This document shows positions 46,713 through 56,096 of a DNA stretch of 64,000 nucleotides, piece by piece. The position numbers were made by a program, and so were the translations under genes. The notes under the pieces were generated by a model. The model saw only the letters and a program-made list of their open reading frames with translations. It ran no database searches and was not told the DNA's origin. Each line of letters starts with the position of its first letter. Position 1 is the first letter of the stretch. The stretch comes from Acholeplasmatales bacterium (GTDB lineage: Bacteria; Bacillota_I; Bacilli_A; Acholeplasmatales; Anaeroplasmataceae): the NCBI GenBank assembly GCA_017441525.1, contig JAFRXJ010000027.1:22625-86624 (forward strand). The letters run 5' to 3'.

Positions 46713-48410
46713 TTATTTTATTAAATTTACAATGCCCATTACTTCGCCCTTAAGCGCTTCTAATTTAGCCTTGGCTTCAGCATCTGATTTACCAACTACA
46801 CCATAATATACTTTTAATTTTGGTTCTGTTCCAGATGGACGTAATACGAACCACATATTATCATTTAGATAATATTTAATTACATTAGATGTAGGTAATA
46901 AGATTTTAGTCTTCTTATCATCATTTGTATAATCAGTATGAACTGATAATTTAACATCATCCTTAGCTAAAATCTTGAATCCCTTTAATGCTATATCAGT
47001 AGTTCTAAAATAATCCATGATTCTTGCAATCTTAGCCTTTCCTTCAAGTCCAGCTAAACCGATATTAGTAATACCTTCTAAATAATATCCATATTCTTCA
47101 TAGATAGCATTTAGGGCATCAACTAAATCCATACCCTTCTCACGATAGTATGCAGCAGTTTCACAAAGCATCAAAATAGCTTGAATAGAATCTTTATCTC
47201 TTACACAATCAGATACTAGGCAGCCATATGACTCTTCAAATCCGAATACATATGTTCCTCTACCTGTTTCTTCCATTTCACGAGCCTTCTCGCCAATGAA
47301 CTTAAATCCAGTTAAAGTAATTTCAACCTTTAGACCATATTTTTCTGCGATAGCAATTGGTAATGTAGATGATACATTTGTAGTAAACATATAACCATCC
47401 TTAGGTAATGTACCTAATTCTTTTCTTGTCTTACAAATATAATCAAATACTAATGCTGCAGTTTGGTTTCCTGTGAATAATACATATTCGCCATTATGCT
47501 CAACTGCGATACCTAATCTATCTGCATCTGGGTCAGTTGCTAAAACAATCTTAGCACCGATTTTCTTTGCAAGCTCAATTGCTTCATCATATGCTTCCTT
47601 ATTTTCAGGGTTCGAAGTTTTAACACCTGAGAAATCAGGATCACATGTCATTTGACATGCTAGTGGTACAACATCATAGCCTACAGATTGTAATACTTGT
47701 GGTGCGAATACCTGTCCTGTACCATGAAGTGGTGTATAAACTAATTTGAAGTCCTTCTTTAAATTTGGACGTAAAATAATCTTTTTAACATCAGCGATAT
47801 ATTTCTCATCGACATCCTTACCGATATATTGAATAAGGTCGTGATTTTTAGATGTGTCAATTGTGAAATAATCATCAATCTTTTCGATTTCAGCAATAAC
47901 CTTATCAGCAGCTGCAGGAACTAATTGGCATCCTGTTTCATCATAAATCTTATATCCATTGTACTCCTTTGGATTATGTGATGCAGTGATCATAATACCA
48001 CCAATACACTTGAAATATCTTACTGCGTAAGATAATTCTGGTGTAGGTCTTAATGCTTCAAATAGGTAAACCTTAAATCCTAATGTAGCTAAAACCTCGG
48101 CACTCTTTCTAGCAAATTCAACTGATTGATGTCTATTATCATGACTGATTGCAACACCCTTTTTTGCTGCATCTGGTGCTTGCTTTAATAGATATCTACC
48201 AAATCCTAGTGTAGCTTTCTCTACGATATATATATTCATTCTATTAGTACCAGCACCTAGAATACCTCTTAAGCCTCCTGTACCAAACTCTAAATCATCT
48301 GTAAAAGCTTCCTTTAATTGGTTATCATCCATTTGATCTAATTCTTTTTTAAGATTAGCATCTAAGCCCTTAAAATTTTTCCAAGCTTGTGCTTTTTCTA
48401 AATATCCCAT
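46713..48410 (-). CDS. pgcA: Phosphoglucomutase/phosphomannomutase
   Basis: 565 residues of the alpha-D-phosphohexomutase superfamily. Phosphoserine loop TASHNPKEYNG, metal loop DPDADRLG, sugar loop GFEESYG, phosphate loop RPSGTEPKLK are intact. It interconverts glucose-1- and glucose-6-phosphate (Bacillus PgcA type, about 575 residues) and feeds glycolipid or cell-envelope sugar synthesis. Stands alone between terminators. Confidence 0.95.
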   Translation of the reverse strand: MGYLEKAQAWKNFKGLDANLKKELDQMDDNQLKEAFTDDLEFGTGGLRGILGAGTNRMNIYIVEKATLGFGRYLLKQAPDAAKKGVAISHDNRHQSVEFARKSAEVLATLGFKVYLFEALRPTPELSYAVRYFKCIGGIMITASHNPKEYNGYKIYDETGCQLVPAAADKVIAEIEKIDDYFTIDTSKNHDLIQYIGKDVDEKYIADVKKIILRPNLKKDFKLVYTPLHGTGQVFAPQVLQSVGYDVVPLACQMTCDPDFSGVKTSNPENKEAYDEAIELAKKIGAKIVLATDPDADRLGIAVEHNGEYVLFTGNQTAALVFDYICKTRKELGTLPKDGYMFTTNVSSTLPIAIAEKYGLKVEITLTGFKFIGEKAREMEETGRGTYVFGFEESYGCLVSDCVRDKDSIQAILMLCETAAYYREKGMDLVDALNAIYEEYGYYLEGITNIGLAGLEGKAKIARIMDYFRTTDIALKGFKILAKDDVKLSVHTDYTNDDKKTKILLPTSNVIKYYLNDNMWFVLRPSGTEPKLKVYYGVVGKSDAEAKAKLEALKGEVMGIVNLIK

Positions 48411-48439
48411 TTTATCAACGCTCCTTTTTATTTATTATA

Positions 48440-48478
48440 TAATAAAAAATCCCAATAAGCAAACGCCTATCGGGATAA
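48440..48478 (-). terminator. Terminator of the his operon
   Basis: 12-bp stem with G-U pairs, 48449-48460 with 48465-48476, core ATCCC/GGGAT, T tract on the minus strand just past the hisIE stop. Confidence 0.85.
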
Positions 48479-48480
48479 TT

Positions 48481-49128
48481 TTATCTTTTCTTTAGTTCTT
48501 CAAAGACATCATTCCAAGAAATATCTTTAACACCCATTTCAACTGATAAATGAAAAATTAAATCAGCAATTTCACCAACAATTTCTTGTTTCTTACCATC
48601 TTTAAAAGCAATGATTGTCTCAGTTGCTTCCTCTCCTACCTTCTTAAGGATTTTGTTTTCACCCTTTTCGATTAGATAGTTAGTATATGAACCAGCAACT
48701 GGGTTTTGAATTCTATCTTGGATTGTAGCCTCTAAATTGAATAATTCAATATCAGATTTTTCAATTTTAGTTCTATTTACTACAACATCAATATCTTCAT
48801 CTAAATCTCTATAGAAACATGTAGCATGACCAGTATGACAAGAAATTCCACCCACTTGTTCAATTTGGAATAATAATGCATCTCCATCACAATCGATAGA
48901 TAAGCCCTTCATATGTTGAAAATAGCCTGAAGTTTCGCCCTTTCTCCAAAGTTCATTTCTACTTCTAGAGAAATAATACATTTCTTTAGTCTCTAATGTT
49001 TTTTCTAAAGCTTCCTTATTCATATATGCAACCATTCTAATTTTTTTAGCATGGTAATCTTGCATAACACAAACAACTAGGCCTTTTTCATCAAATTTAA
49101 CTGCTTCTAGAATTTCTTTTTTTGTCAT
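48481..49128 (-). CDS. hisIE: Phosphoribosyl-AMP cyclohydrolase / phosphoribosyl-ATP pyrophosphatase
   Basis: Bifunctional enzyme for steps 2 and 3 of histidine synthesis. HisI, residues 1-110, has [24 protein letters not shown], and the metal ligands DCDGDALLF and [10 protein letters not shown]. HisE, about 115-215, has [32 protein letters not shown] and EIADLIFHL. Overlaps hisF by 4 nt. Confidence 0.97.
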   Translation of the reverse strand: MTKKEILEAVKFDEKGLVVCVMQDYHAKKIRMVAYMNKEALEKTLETKEMYYFSRSRNELWRKGETSGYFQHMKGLSIDCDGDALLFQIEQVGGISCHTGHATCFYRDLDEDIDVVVNRTKIEKSDIELFNLEATIQDRIQNPVAGSYTNYLIEKGENKILKKVGEEATETIIAFKDGKKQEIVGEIADLIFHLSVEMGVKDISWNDVFEELKKR

Positions 49129-49880
49129 AGTCTAACATCTACCTTTCTATCTTTTAGGTATTTCTTTAAATCCTTAATTTCTAATTCCTTATAATGGAAT
49201 AAACTTGCGGCAAGACCTGCATCTGCATGACCTTCTGTAAATACATCATAGAAGTCTTGCATAGAACCTGCACCACCAGAGGCAATAACTGGAATAGATA
49301 CGGCATCAGCAACTAATCTTGTAAGCTTCAATTCAAAGCCCTTCTTAGTTCCATCAGCATCCATACTTGTTAATAATATTTCACCAGCACCCAAAGATTC
49401 TACCTTCTTAGCCCACTCAACTGCGTCTAAGCCTGTTGCCTCTCTTCCGCCTTTTATATATACTTCATAGAATTTACCATTCCATTTAGCATCAATGGCT
49501 ACAACGATGCATTGGTTACCATATTTTTTACTAGCTTCAGCTATTAAATTAGGATTTTTTACAGCTGTAGAATTAATTGAAACCTTATCAGCACCTGCTT
49601 GTAAAATTTCATGTATATCATTTAAATTTCTAATGCCACCACCAACAGTTAAAGGTATGAATACCTTTTTTGCAGCATTTTTAATAACATCAATTAATAT
49701 TCCTCTCTTTTCATATGATGCCGTAATATCTAAAAATACTACCTCATCAGCTCCAAGTTTAGAATATAGGGCTGCAGTTTCAGTTGGATCTCCAGCATCT
49801 ACTAAATTTAAGAAATTAATTCCTTTAACAACTCTTCCTTCCTTTAAATCAAGGCAAGGAACTATTCTTTTATTTAACAT
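49125..49880 (-). CDS. hisF: Imidazole glycerol phosphate synthase cyclase subunit
   Basis: TIM barrel: starts [20 protein letters not shown], has [38 protein letters not shown] and [16 protein letters not shown]. Catalytic Asp11 and the second Asp (MDADG) are present. Forms IGP and AICAR with HisH supplying ammonia. Three-nt gap from hisA. Confidence 0.97.
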   Translation of the reverse strand: MLNKRIVPCLDLKEGRVVKGINFLNLVDAGDPTETAALYSKLGADEVVFLDITASYEKRGILIDVIKNAAKKVFIPLTVGGGIRNLNDIHEILQAGADKVSINSTAVKNPNLIAEASKKYGNQCIVVAIDAKWNGKFYEVYIKGGREATGLDAVEWAKKVESLGAGEILLTSMDADGTKKGFELKLTRLVADAVSIPVIASGGAGSMQDFYDVFTEGHADAGLAASLFHYKELEIKDLKKYLKDRKVDVRL

Positions 49881-49883
49881 ATG

Positions 49884-50597
49884 CTAATCCTCATATTTTA
49901 AAATTGCTTCTTTTAAATCAATTTGGTTATCATATAATGATTTACCTAAAATAATACCAAAACAGCCAATTTCTTTAGCATTTTTAATATCATTCATTGA
50001 TTTAGCACCACCAGAGGCAACGATATCTAAATTAGTGTTATCAACCATCATCTTAGTTTGATTAACATTAATTCCCTCTAATGTGCCATCCTTAGCTATA
50101 TCAGTAAAAATAATTGTTTTAACACCAATTTCTTCTAGTTTTTTAGCAAATTCAATTGCGTCAATATCAGTTGTGTTTAACCAACCATGAGTTGCAACCT
50201 TCATATTTTTACAATCGATTCCAACAACTATTTTTGAAGATCCATATTTATTTATTGCTTCTTTAACAAAATCTAAATTAAGTGCACTAGAACCTAAAAT
50301 TACTCTTTTAACGCCAATATTTAATAGGACATCAATTTGATCTATGGTTCTAATTCCTCCACCAAGTTCAACATCGATTTTAGCTATATCAATAATATTT
50401 TTAAGAGCCTCTAGGTTCTTAAAATTACCTGCTTTAGCACCATCAAGGTCTACTACATGTAAAAAAGTTGCACCCATCTTTTTAAATTTTTTAGCCTGAG
50501 TTACAGGATCTCCATATTGAGTTACTTGATTATAATCGCCCTTATATAATCTAACAGCCATTCCATCATGCAAATCTATTGCTGGATATAATTTCAT
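49884..50597 (-). CDS. hisA: ProFAR isomerase
   Basis: 237-residue TIM barrel, N-terminal PAIDLHDGMAVRL with catalytic Asp8, ELGGGIRT, VILGSSAL, and the second catalytic Asp in FTDIAKDGTLEG. Overlaps hisH by one base. Confidence 0.96.
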   Translation of the reverse strand: MKLYPAIDLHDGMAVRLYKGDYNQVTQYGDPVTQAKKFKKMGATFLHVVDLDGAKAGNFKNLEALKNIIDIAKIDVELGGGIRTIDQIDVLLNIGVKRVILGSSALNLDFVKEAINKYGSSKIVVGIDCKNMKVATHGWLNTTDIDAIEFAKKLEEIGVKTIIFTDIAKDGTLEGINVNQTKMMVDNTNLDIVASGGAKSMNDIKNAKEIGCFGIILGKSLYDNQIDLKEAILKYED

Positions 50598-51205
50598 TAT
50601 AAATCACCAAAATTTCTTAAAATTTGTAAGCCAACTTCACCTGATTTTTCAGGGTGGAATTGACATGCATATACATTATCTTTTCTTACTGCACTACCAT
50701 ATCTAACACCAGCATATTTAGTATATGCAATAACATTTTCATCATTACCTGTTAAATGATATGAATGTACGAAATATACATCCTTACCATCTAAACCTTT
50801 TAATAAAGGATTATCAGCCACTACCTCTATTTGGTTCCAGCCCATTTGAGGAATCTTATAAGAATTATCCTTTGAATCCTCAAATTTTATAATTTCACCC
50901 TTCATAATACCAAGTCCCTTATGTCTTCCAAATTCATTTGAATATTCAAATAACATTTGCATACCAACACAAATACCTAACACAGGCTTTCCAGATTTTA
51001 TAAATTCATTTAAAACCTCTTCAAAGCCTCTTTCTCTAAATGTGTTAATCGCATCAGCAAATGCGCCAACACCAGGTAAAATAACCTTATCAGCCTTTAA
51101 AATGACATCCTTATCACTAGTTATAATATTTTCTAATCCTAAATAATCAAGTGCGTTTTTAACACTACCTAGATTTCCAATACCATAATCAATTACAGCT
51201 ATCAT
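50597..51205 (-). CDS. hisH: Imidazole glycerol phosphate synthase glutaminase subunit
   Basis: Class I glutamine amidotransferase, 202 residues: VIDYGIGNLGSVKNAL, LPGVGAFADA, nucleophile Cys in GICVGMQML, and His-Glu in CQFHPEKSG. Passes ammonia to HisF. Confidence 0.96.
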   Translation of the reverse strand: MIAVIDYGIGNLGSVKNALDYLGLENIITSDKDVILKADKVILPGVGAFADAINTFRERGFEEVLNEFIKSGKPVLGICVGMQMLFEYSNEFGRHKGLGIMKGEIIKFEDSKDNSYKIPQMGWNQIEVVADNPLLKGLDGKDVYFVHSYHLTGNDENVIAYTKYAGVRYGSAVRKDNVYACQFHPEKSGEVGLQILRNFGDL

Positions 51206-51789
51206 TAAATCACACCCTTAGTTGTAAGGCTTCCTTTAATATCCTTATTAATCTTAACGGCATCTCTAATACATTTTGCTAATGCCTTAAACATTGCTTC
51301 TATAATGTGGTGAGCATTATTTCCTCTTAAAATTACGAAATGTAAATTCATTAATGCATTATCTGCAAATGATCTAAAGAATTCATCTGTAGTTTCAGTT
51401 TCAAAATCACCGCATTTTAAAGTATCAAAATGTGTATTAGATTCATAATATGATCTACCACATAAATCAATAGCACACATAACTAAAGCATCGTCCATAG
51501 CCATAGTAAATGATGCATATCTATTAATACCAGCTTTATCACCTAATGCTTCATTAAATGCTTTACCTAAAACTATACCAGTGTCTTCTACTGAATGATG
51601 AGTATCTACATTAATATCGCCATCGCAAATGACATTTAAATCCATTCCTGAGTGCTTAGCTAATGTATTTAGCATATGATCGAAAAAGCCAATTTTAGTA
51701 TCAATTTTAGCATCACCTGCACCATCAAGATTTAATGATACAGATATTTTTGTTTCTTTTGTTTCTCTTTTAATAGAACTAGATCTCAT
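51205..51789 (-). CDS. hisB: Imidazoleglycerol-phosphate dehydratase
   Basis: 194 residues; IGFFDHMLNTLAKH, GDINVDTHHSVEDTGIVLG and HHIIEAMFKALA hold the manganese His clusters. Lacks a fused histidinol-phosphatase, as expected in Bacilli. Overlaps hisC by 11 nt. Confidence 0.97.
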   Translation of the reverse strand: MRSSSIKRETKETKISVSLNLDGAGDAKIDTKIGFFDHMLNTLAKHSGMDLNVICDGDINVDTHHSVEDTGIVLGKAFNEALGDKAGINRYASFTMAMDDALVMCAIDLCGRSYYESNTHFDTLKCGDFETETTDEFFRSFADNALMNLHFVILRGNNAHHIIEAMFKALAKCIRDAVKINKDIKGSLTTKGVI

Positions 51790-52804
51790 TTTTCAATACC
51801 TCCAATAGCCTTTCATTTTCATATGGTGAGCCTACAGTTATTCTATAAACTCCAGATTTAAAATTTCTTATATAAATCTTTTCTTTTAATAATGCTTCAT
51901 TATATTTATCATCCATTAAAACATAAATAAAATTAGCTTCTGATTTAAATACATTAAAACCCATCTTAGATAAAGCATTATATAGCTTTTCTCTTTCGTT
52001 GACAATCATCTTAATTTGACCTTTGTATAAATCAAAATTATTAATTGCAATTTCAGCTATAATTTGAGAGATTGTTGTTACACTATATGGTGCTTTAATT
52101 GCATCAATCATATCGATGTTTTCTTTCTTAGAGATTGCGTAACCAACTCTAATTGAAGGTAAGGCCATAGCCTTACTGAATGTTCTATATACAATAACAT
52201 TATCATATTCTAATGCGATTGTTGAATAATCCTTAGATGCAAAATCAATATATGCTAAATCTAAGGCAATCAATGCATCAGTTGATTCAATAATTCTTCT
52301 TACTTCAGCTTCAGTAAAATATTGACCTGTTGGGTTATTTGGTGAACAAATAATTACAAGCATAGGATTATTTTCCTTAATTGTTTTAATCATATCATCT
52401 ACATTAAATAGATTATTTTCATCACCAAGTACAGGAATATATGTAGCTCCTACTAGTTCAGCAAATACCTTATACATTGAAAATGATGGTGTAAAACCAA
52501 CAACTTTATCACCAACTTCAAGTGTCGCTCTAAATGTAATATCTAATAATTCATCAGAGCCTACACCACAAGATACATTTTCAGGCTTAATATTAAACTT
52601 TTTAGCAATTGCTTTATTTAATTTAACCTCGTCCATATCTGGATAACGATTAAATTCAACATTTGTGATTTTATCTTTGATTTCCTTTAAAACCTTATCT
52701 GGTGGTAAGATTGGAGATTCATTAGCATTTAAAATAATACCATCTTCAATTAATTTTGAATGATATGGCACCATACCTTCAAAGCTTTTCTTCATGTATT
52801 TCAT
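51779..52804 (-). CDS. hisC: Histidinol-phosphate aminotransferase
   Basis: 341-residue PLP enzyme: NANESPILPP start, GVGSDELLD, CSPNNPTGQYFT, the internal Schiff-base FSKAMALPSIRVGY. Last-but-one stage of the pathway. In Bacillus hisC lies elsewhere, but here it sits between hisD and hisB. Confidence 0.93.
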   Translation of the reverse strand: MKYMKKSFEGMVPYHSKLIEDGIILNANESPILPPDKVLKEIKDKITNVEFNRYPDMDEVKLNKAIAKKFNIKPENVSCGVGSDELLDITFRATLEVGDKVVGFTPSFSMYKVFAELVGATYIPVLGDENNLFNVDDMIKTIKENNPMLVIICSPNNPTGQYFTEAEVRRIIESTDALIALDLAYIDFASKDYSTIALEYDNVIVYRTFSKAMALPSIRVGYAISKKENIDMIDAIKAPYSVTTISQIIAEIAINNFDLYKGQIKMIVNEREKLYNALSKMGFNVFKSEANFIYVLMDDKYNEALLKEKIYIRNFKSGVYRITVGSPYENERLLEVLKNEI

Positions 52805-52808
52805 AACC

Positions 52809-54095
52809 TTACTCCTTTCTTACTCTTGCAGCTATGGCATGCATAGTAAGTCCTTCTAGCTTAGCAAATTTATCTACATCATCAACAAGTGACATTGCAG
52901 CATCCTTTGTTAGCATTTGAAGTGAAGTTTTCTTTACGAAATCATCAACACCAAGTGGTGAGAAAAATCTAGCAGTTGCTACAGTTGGTAAGACATGGTT
53001 AGGTCCTGACATATAATCACCGAAGCTTTCAGCACTATAGTGACCCATAAATATAGCTCCTGCATTATTGATTGAATCAATATAAATCTCAGGATTATCA
53101 ACAGCAAGCTCTAAATGCTCAGGTGCTACCCTATTAGCATATTCAATAGCTTCTTTCATATCTGATACTACAATAATCTTTGAGAAATTTGTTAAGCTCT
53201 TTTCTAAGATAGCCTTTCTTTCAGCATTATTGTAATAATTAATTAATTCTTCTCTAACCTTTTTTGCCTTCTCTTCATCTGTTATAAATAAAGTTGAAGA
53301 TGCTATTTCATCATGTTCTGCTTGAGCAAGTAAATCTGCGGCAACAAATTTAGGATTGCAGCTAGAATCAGCAATTACACAAACCTCAGATGGTCCTGCA
53401 ATTGAATCAATTCCAACAAGTCCATATACCTCTCTTTTAGCTAATGCTACAAAGATATTACCTGGACCAACAATCTTATCAACCTTTTCAATTGACTTAG
53501 TACCAAATGCTAAAGCTGCAATAGCTTGTGCTCCACCGACTTGATATACATGGTCAACCTCTGCAACATATGCAGCAGCTAATACTAATTTATTAATATT
53601 TCCTTGAGGTGCTGGTGTAACCATATTAATTAACTTACAGCCTGCAACCTTGGCAGGAATAATATTCATTAATACTGAAGATGGATATGATGCCTTTCCT
53701 CCTGGTACATATACTCCTACCTTTTCGATTGGAGTAACCTTCATACCTAAAGATGCACCGATAGAATCTTCATACATCCAGCTATCTCTTTTTTGATGCA
53801 TATGATAAGAATAAATTCTTTCTTTAGCTCTCATTAATACATTCTTTGTATTTTCATCTAAAGAATCAAATGCATTCTTTAAAACTTCTTTTTTAATTTC
53901 AATATTCTTTATATCAAAATTAGGATTATCAAATTTCTTAGTGTATTCTTCTAATGCAGTGTCACCATTCTTTTCAATATCAGCAACAATCTTTTTAACA
54001 GTGTCACTAAAATTTCCACTATTAACAGCTCCACGCTTCTTTAATACTTTAAAAAATTCTTCAATATCCTTTTTCTCTTTTATTATTTCAATCAT
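52809..54095 (-). CDS. hisD: Histidinol dehydrogenase
   Basis: 428-residue zinc enzyme that oxidises histidinol to histidine: PGGKASYPSSVLMN, GPGNIFVALAKR, AGPSEVCVIADSSCN, AEHDEIAS and NHVLPT. 5-nt gap to hisC, 3-nt gap to hisG. Confidence 0.97.
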   Translation of the reverse strand: MIEIIKEKKDIEEFFKVLKKRGAVNSGNFSDTVKKIVADIEKNGDTALEEYTKKFDNPNFDIKNIEIKKEVLKNAFDSLDENTKNVLMRAKERIYSYHMHQKRDSWMYEDSIGASLGMKVTPIEKVGVYVPGGKASYPSSVLMNIIPAKVAGCKLINMVTPAPQGNINKLVLAAAYVAEVDHVYQVGGAQAIAALAFGTKSIEKVDKIVGPGNIFVALAKREVYGLVGIDSIAGPSEVCVIADSSCNPKFVAADLLAQAEHDEIASSTLFITDEEKAKKVREELINYYNNAERKAILEKSLTNFSKIIVVSDMKEAIEYANRVAPEHLELAVDNPEIYIDSINNAGAIFMGHYSAESFGDYMSGPNHVLPTVATARFFSPLGVDDFVKKTSLQMLTKDAAMSLVDDVDKFAKLEGLTMHAIAARVRKE

Positions 54096-54097
54096 AA

Positions 54098-54724
54098 TTA
54101 CTTCTCCTTAACAATAGACTCAAAACCCTTTATGATTTGAGAGATTTCATCATATTTAGTCTTAAGTGAAGCATTATTTACAATTAATCTAGCAGATAAT
54201 TCAGTAATTGTATGAACAGGTGCTAAACCATTTTCTTTTAATGTTCTTCCACTTTCAACTATATCAACAATTACGTCAGATAAACCAACGATAGGTCCCA
54301 ATTCAACAGAACCATTTAACTTAATTATTGTACAGTTTTGATGGACTGAATCAAAATAGCTTTTAGCAATATTAGGATATTTAGTAGCAACTCTTAAATT
54401 AGATTTATATTTATAAGAATCACCATCAGATTCTTTTGCACAAACACACATTCTACATTTACCAAAGCCTAAATCTAATACCTCAGTTATATCTCTGTTT
54501 TCTTCTAAGATAGTATCTTTTCCAACAACACCGATATCAGCAACACCATTATCAACAAATGTTGGAACATCAGATGGCTTCGCAAGGAAGAATGTATAAT
54601 TACCTGTAGTTAATATTAATCTTCTATCTTCATCATCGATAGTTAAATCACATAAATTTAATTCCTTTAGCATTTTTAAAATCTTATCTGCTAAACGACC
54701 CTTTGAAAGTGCAAATGTTAACAT
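54098..54724 (-). CDS. hisG: ATP phosphoribosyltransferase, short form
   Basis: 208-residue short HisG (ALSKGRLADK, GVADIGVVGKD, LRVATKYPN, DVIVDIVESGRTLKENGL). Lacks the C-terminal ACT-like domain of long HisG and requires HisZ, encoded immediately upstream with a one-base overlap. First committed enzyme of the pathway. Confidence 0.97.
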   Translation of the reverse strand: MLTFALSKGRLADKILKMLKELNLCDLTIDDEDRRLILTTGNYTFFLAKPSDVPTFVDNGVADIGVVGKDTILEENRDITEVLDLGFGKCRMCVCAKESDGDSYKYKSNLRVATKYPNIAKSYFDSVHQNCTIIKLNGSVELGPIVGLSDVIVDIVESGRTLKENGLAPVHTITELSARLIVNNASLKTKYDEISQIIKGFESIVKEK

Positions 54725-55914
54725 TATTCCACCTCCACAAATTCAAATTTATTATTCTTATACCAAATAATCTTTGTATAGCCATGAAGCTTTGCGTATT
54801 TTTTAGCATCATCTAGTTTTTCTAAATGTGAATCACCAACTATAATGCCTTCTTCTCTAATCTTTTCATTATTCTTCATTGCATAAACAAATGATTCCTT
54901 ATCAGATAATGATAAATATTTTTCAGAATTAAGATCAATTAGATTATTTTGTAAGACATAATCAGTTAAAGTATCTAAGTCAATACCAAAACCAATATCT
55001 GGTAAATCCTTACCGAATTCTTTAATGATTGAATCACATCTACCACCAGATATTACATTCTTCTTCATATTATCAACATATACTTGGAATATTACACCTG
55101 TATAATATCCTGCATATTGGTAAATAGAAAAATCAAATAATATTTCTGATACATCTAGTTCCTTTAACATTGTATATAAATTTTTTAAATACTTTAATTC
55201 TGATACACAACTATAATTTTTTAGATCATCCATCAATGATTCTAAATATCTTAATCTTCCACCTCTTTGCATTAAATCAATAATGAAATCAGCTTTTTTA
55301 GAATCAAGGTTCTTATTTAGTATTTCTCTTAATGTAACATAATCTTTATTTTCAATAGTTAGGGTAATTTGATTTTTAATTTCGTTAGATACCTTAAAGT
55401 CATCTAATAATAAATTTAAAAATCTTGAAGATCCTAAATGGATTGTAAATGAATCAACATTTGAAGCCTTTAAAGCCTTATAAGCTAAATAGATAGCTTC
55501 ACAATCACAATATTCATTACTCTTACCAATTAATTCAACACCAGCTTGTAAGAATTGGTGGTTCTTACCTTGATATTGTCTTGGGTATCTAAATGTATCT
55601 GCAGAATATGAATATCTTGTAGTGCCAAAATTGGCATCTGAAGTTGTTGCTACAAATCTTGCAATTGATTTAGTCATATCATTGCAAAGTGATAATACTT
55701 CACCTTGACGATTAATTAGATTGTATAAATCAGGCTTTTGAAAACCTTTGTCAGAATATAAGTCAATATATTCTACTGTTGGAGTTTTAATATGAATATA
55801 TCCATAGTGGTTAAAACAATTTAAAACCCTATTTTCTAATTCTTTTTTAATTAATATTTCCATTCCATATGTGTCTTTAAAACCCTCAGGAACATGAAGC
55901 TTATAATTTTTCAT
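54724..55914 (-). CDS. hisZ: HisZ, ATP phosphoribosyltransferase regulatory subunit
   Basis: 396-residue HisRS-like paralogue without aminoacylation motifs: class II domain parts (RNDMTKSIARFV-like NDMTKSIARFVAT, QAGVELIGKS, GGRCDSII and GFGIDLDTL) remain. It forms the allosteric hetero-octamer with short HisG. First gene of the his operon with AGGAGG upstream. Confidence 0.93.
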   Translation of the reverse strand: MKNYKLHVPEGFKDTYGMEILIKKELENRVLNCFNHYGYIHIKTPTVEYIDLYSDKGFQKPDLYNLINRQGEVLSLCNDMTKSIARFVATTSDANFGTTRYSYSADTFRYPRQYQGKNHQFLQAGVELIGKSNEYCDCEAIYLAYKALKASNVDSFTIHLGSSRFLNLLLDDFKVSNEIKNQITLTIENKDYVTLREILNKNLDSKKADFIIDLMQRGGRLRYLESLMDDLKNYSCVSELKYLKNLYTMLKELDVSEILFDFSIYQYAGYYTGVIFQVYVDNMKKNVISGGRCDSIIKEFGKDLPDIGFGIDLDTLTDYVLQNNLIDLNSEKYLSLSDKESFVYAMKNNEKIREEGIIVGDSHLEKLDDAKKYAKLHGYTKIIWYKNNKFEFVEVE

Positions 55915-55944
55915 ATTATACCTCCTAAATTTTTTAAAAAATAT

Positions 55945-55950
55945 TTACTA
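55945..55950 (-). promoter_or_regulatory. -10 element of the his operon (approximate position)
   Basis: A minus-strand TATAAT about 40 nt upstream of hisZ (near 55954-55959 by count; position given to within about 15 nt), with no good -35. A palindrome sits 25-40 nt further upstream. Confidence 0.35.
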
Positions 55951-55983
55951 AATTATACTACATTTTTTCATAAAATTCCATAC

Positions 55984-56001
55984 ATTAACTTATAAGTTAA
56001 T
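55984..56001. promoter_or_regulatory. Perfect palindrome between hisZ and the lipoprotein protease
   Basis: ATTAACTTATAAGTTAAT, an uninterrupted 18-bp dyad, enclosed by weaker ATACAT...ATGTAT arms. It lies in the divergent promoter region of the his operon and the plus-strand protease gene, so it is a good candidate for an operator of a dimeric regulator; which one is unknown. Confidence 0.5.
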
Positions 56002-56070
56002 AATATGTATAAAAATAAAACGCTTACATACCAAAAATAAATAAAATAATCAATTTTTATATGTTTATGA

Positions 56071-56076
56071 TATAAT
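56071..56076 (+). promoter_or_regulatory. Extended -10 of the protease gene
   Basis: TGATATAAT on the plus strand (TATAAT 56071-56076), about 20 nt upstream of the start; no clear -35, as is usual for extended -10 promoters. Confidence 0.5.
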
Positions 56077-56096
56077 CAATATTAGGTGGTGATAAG

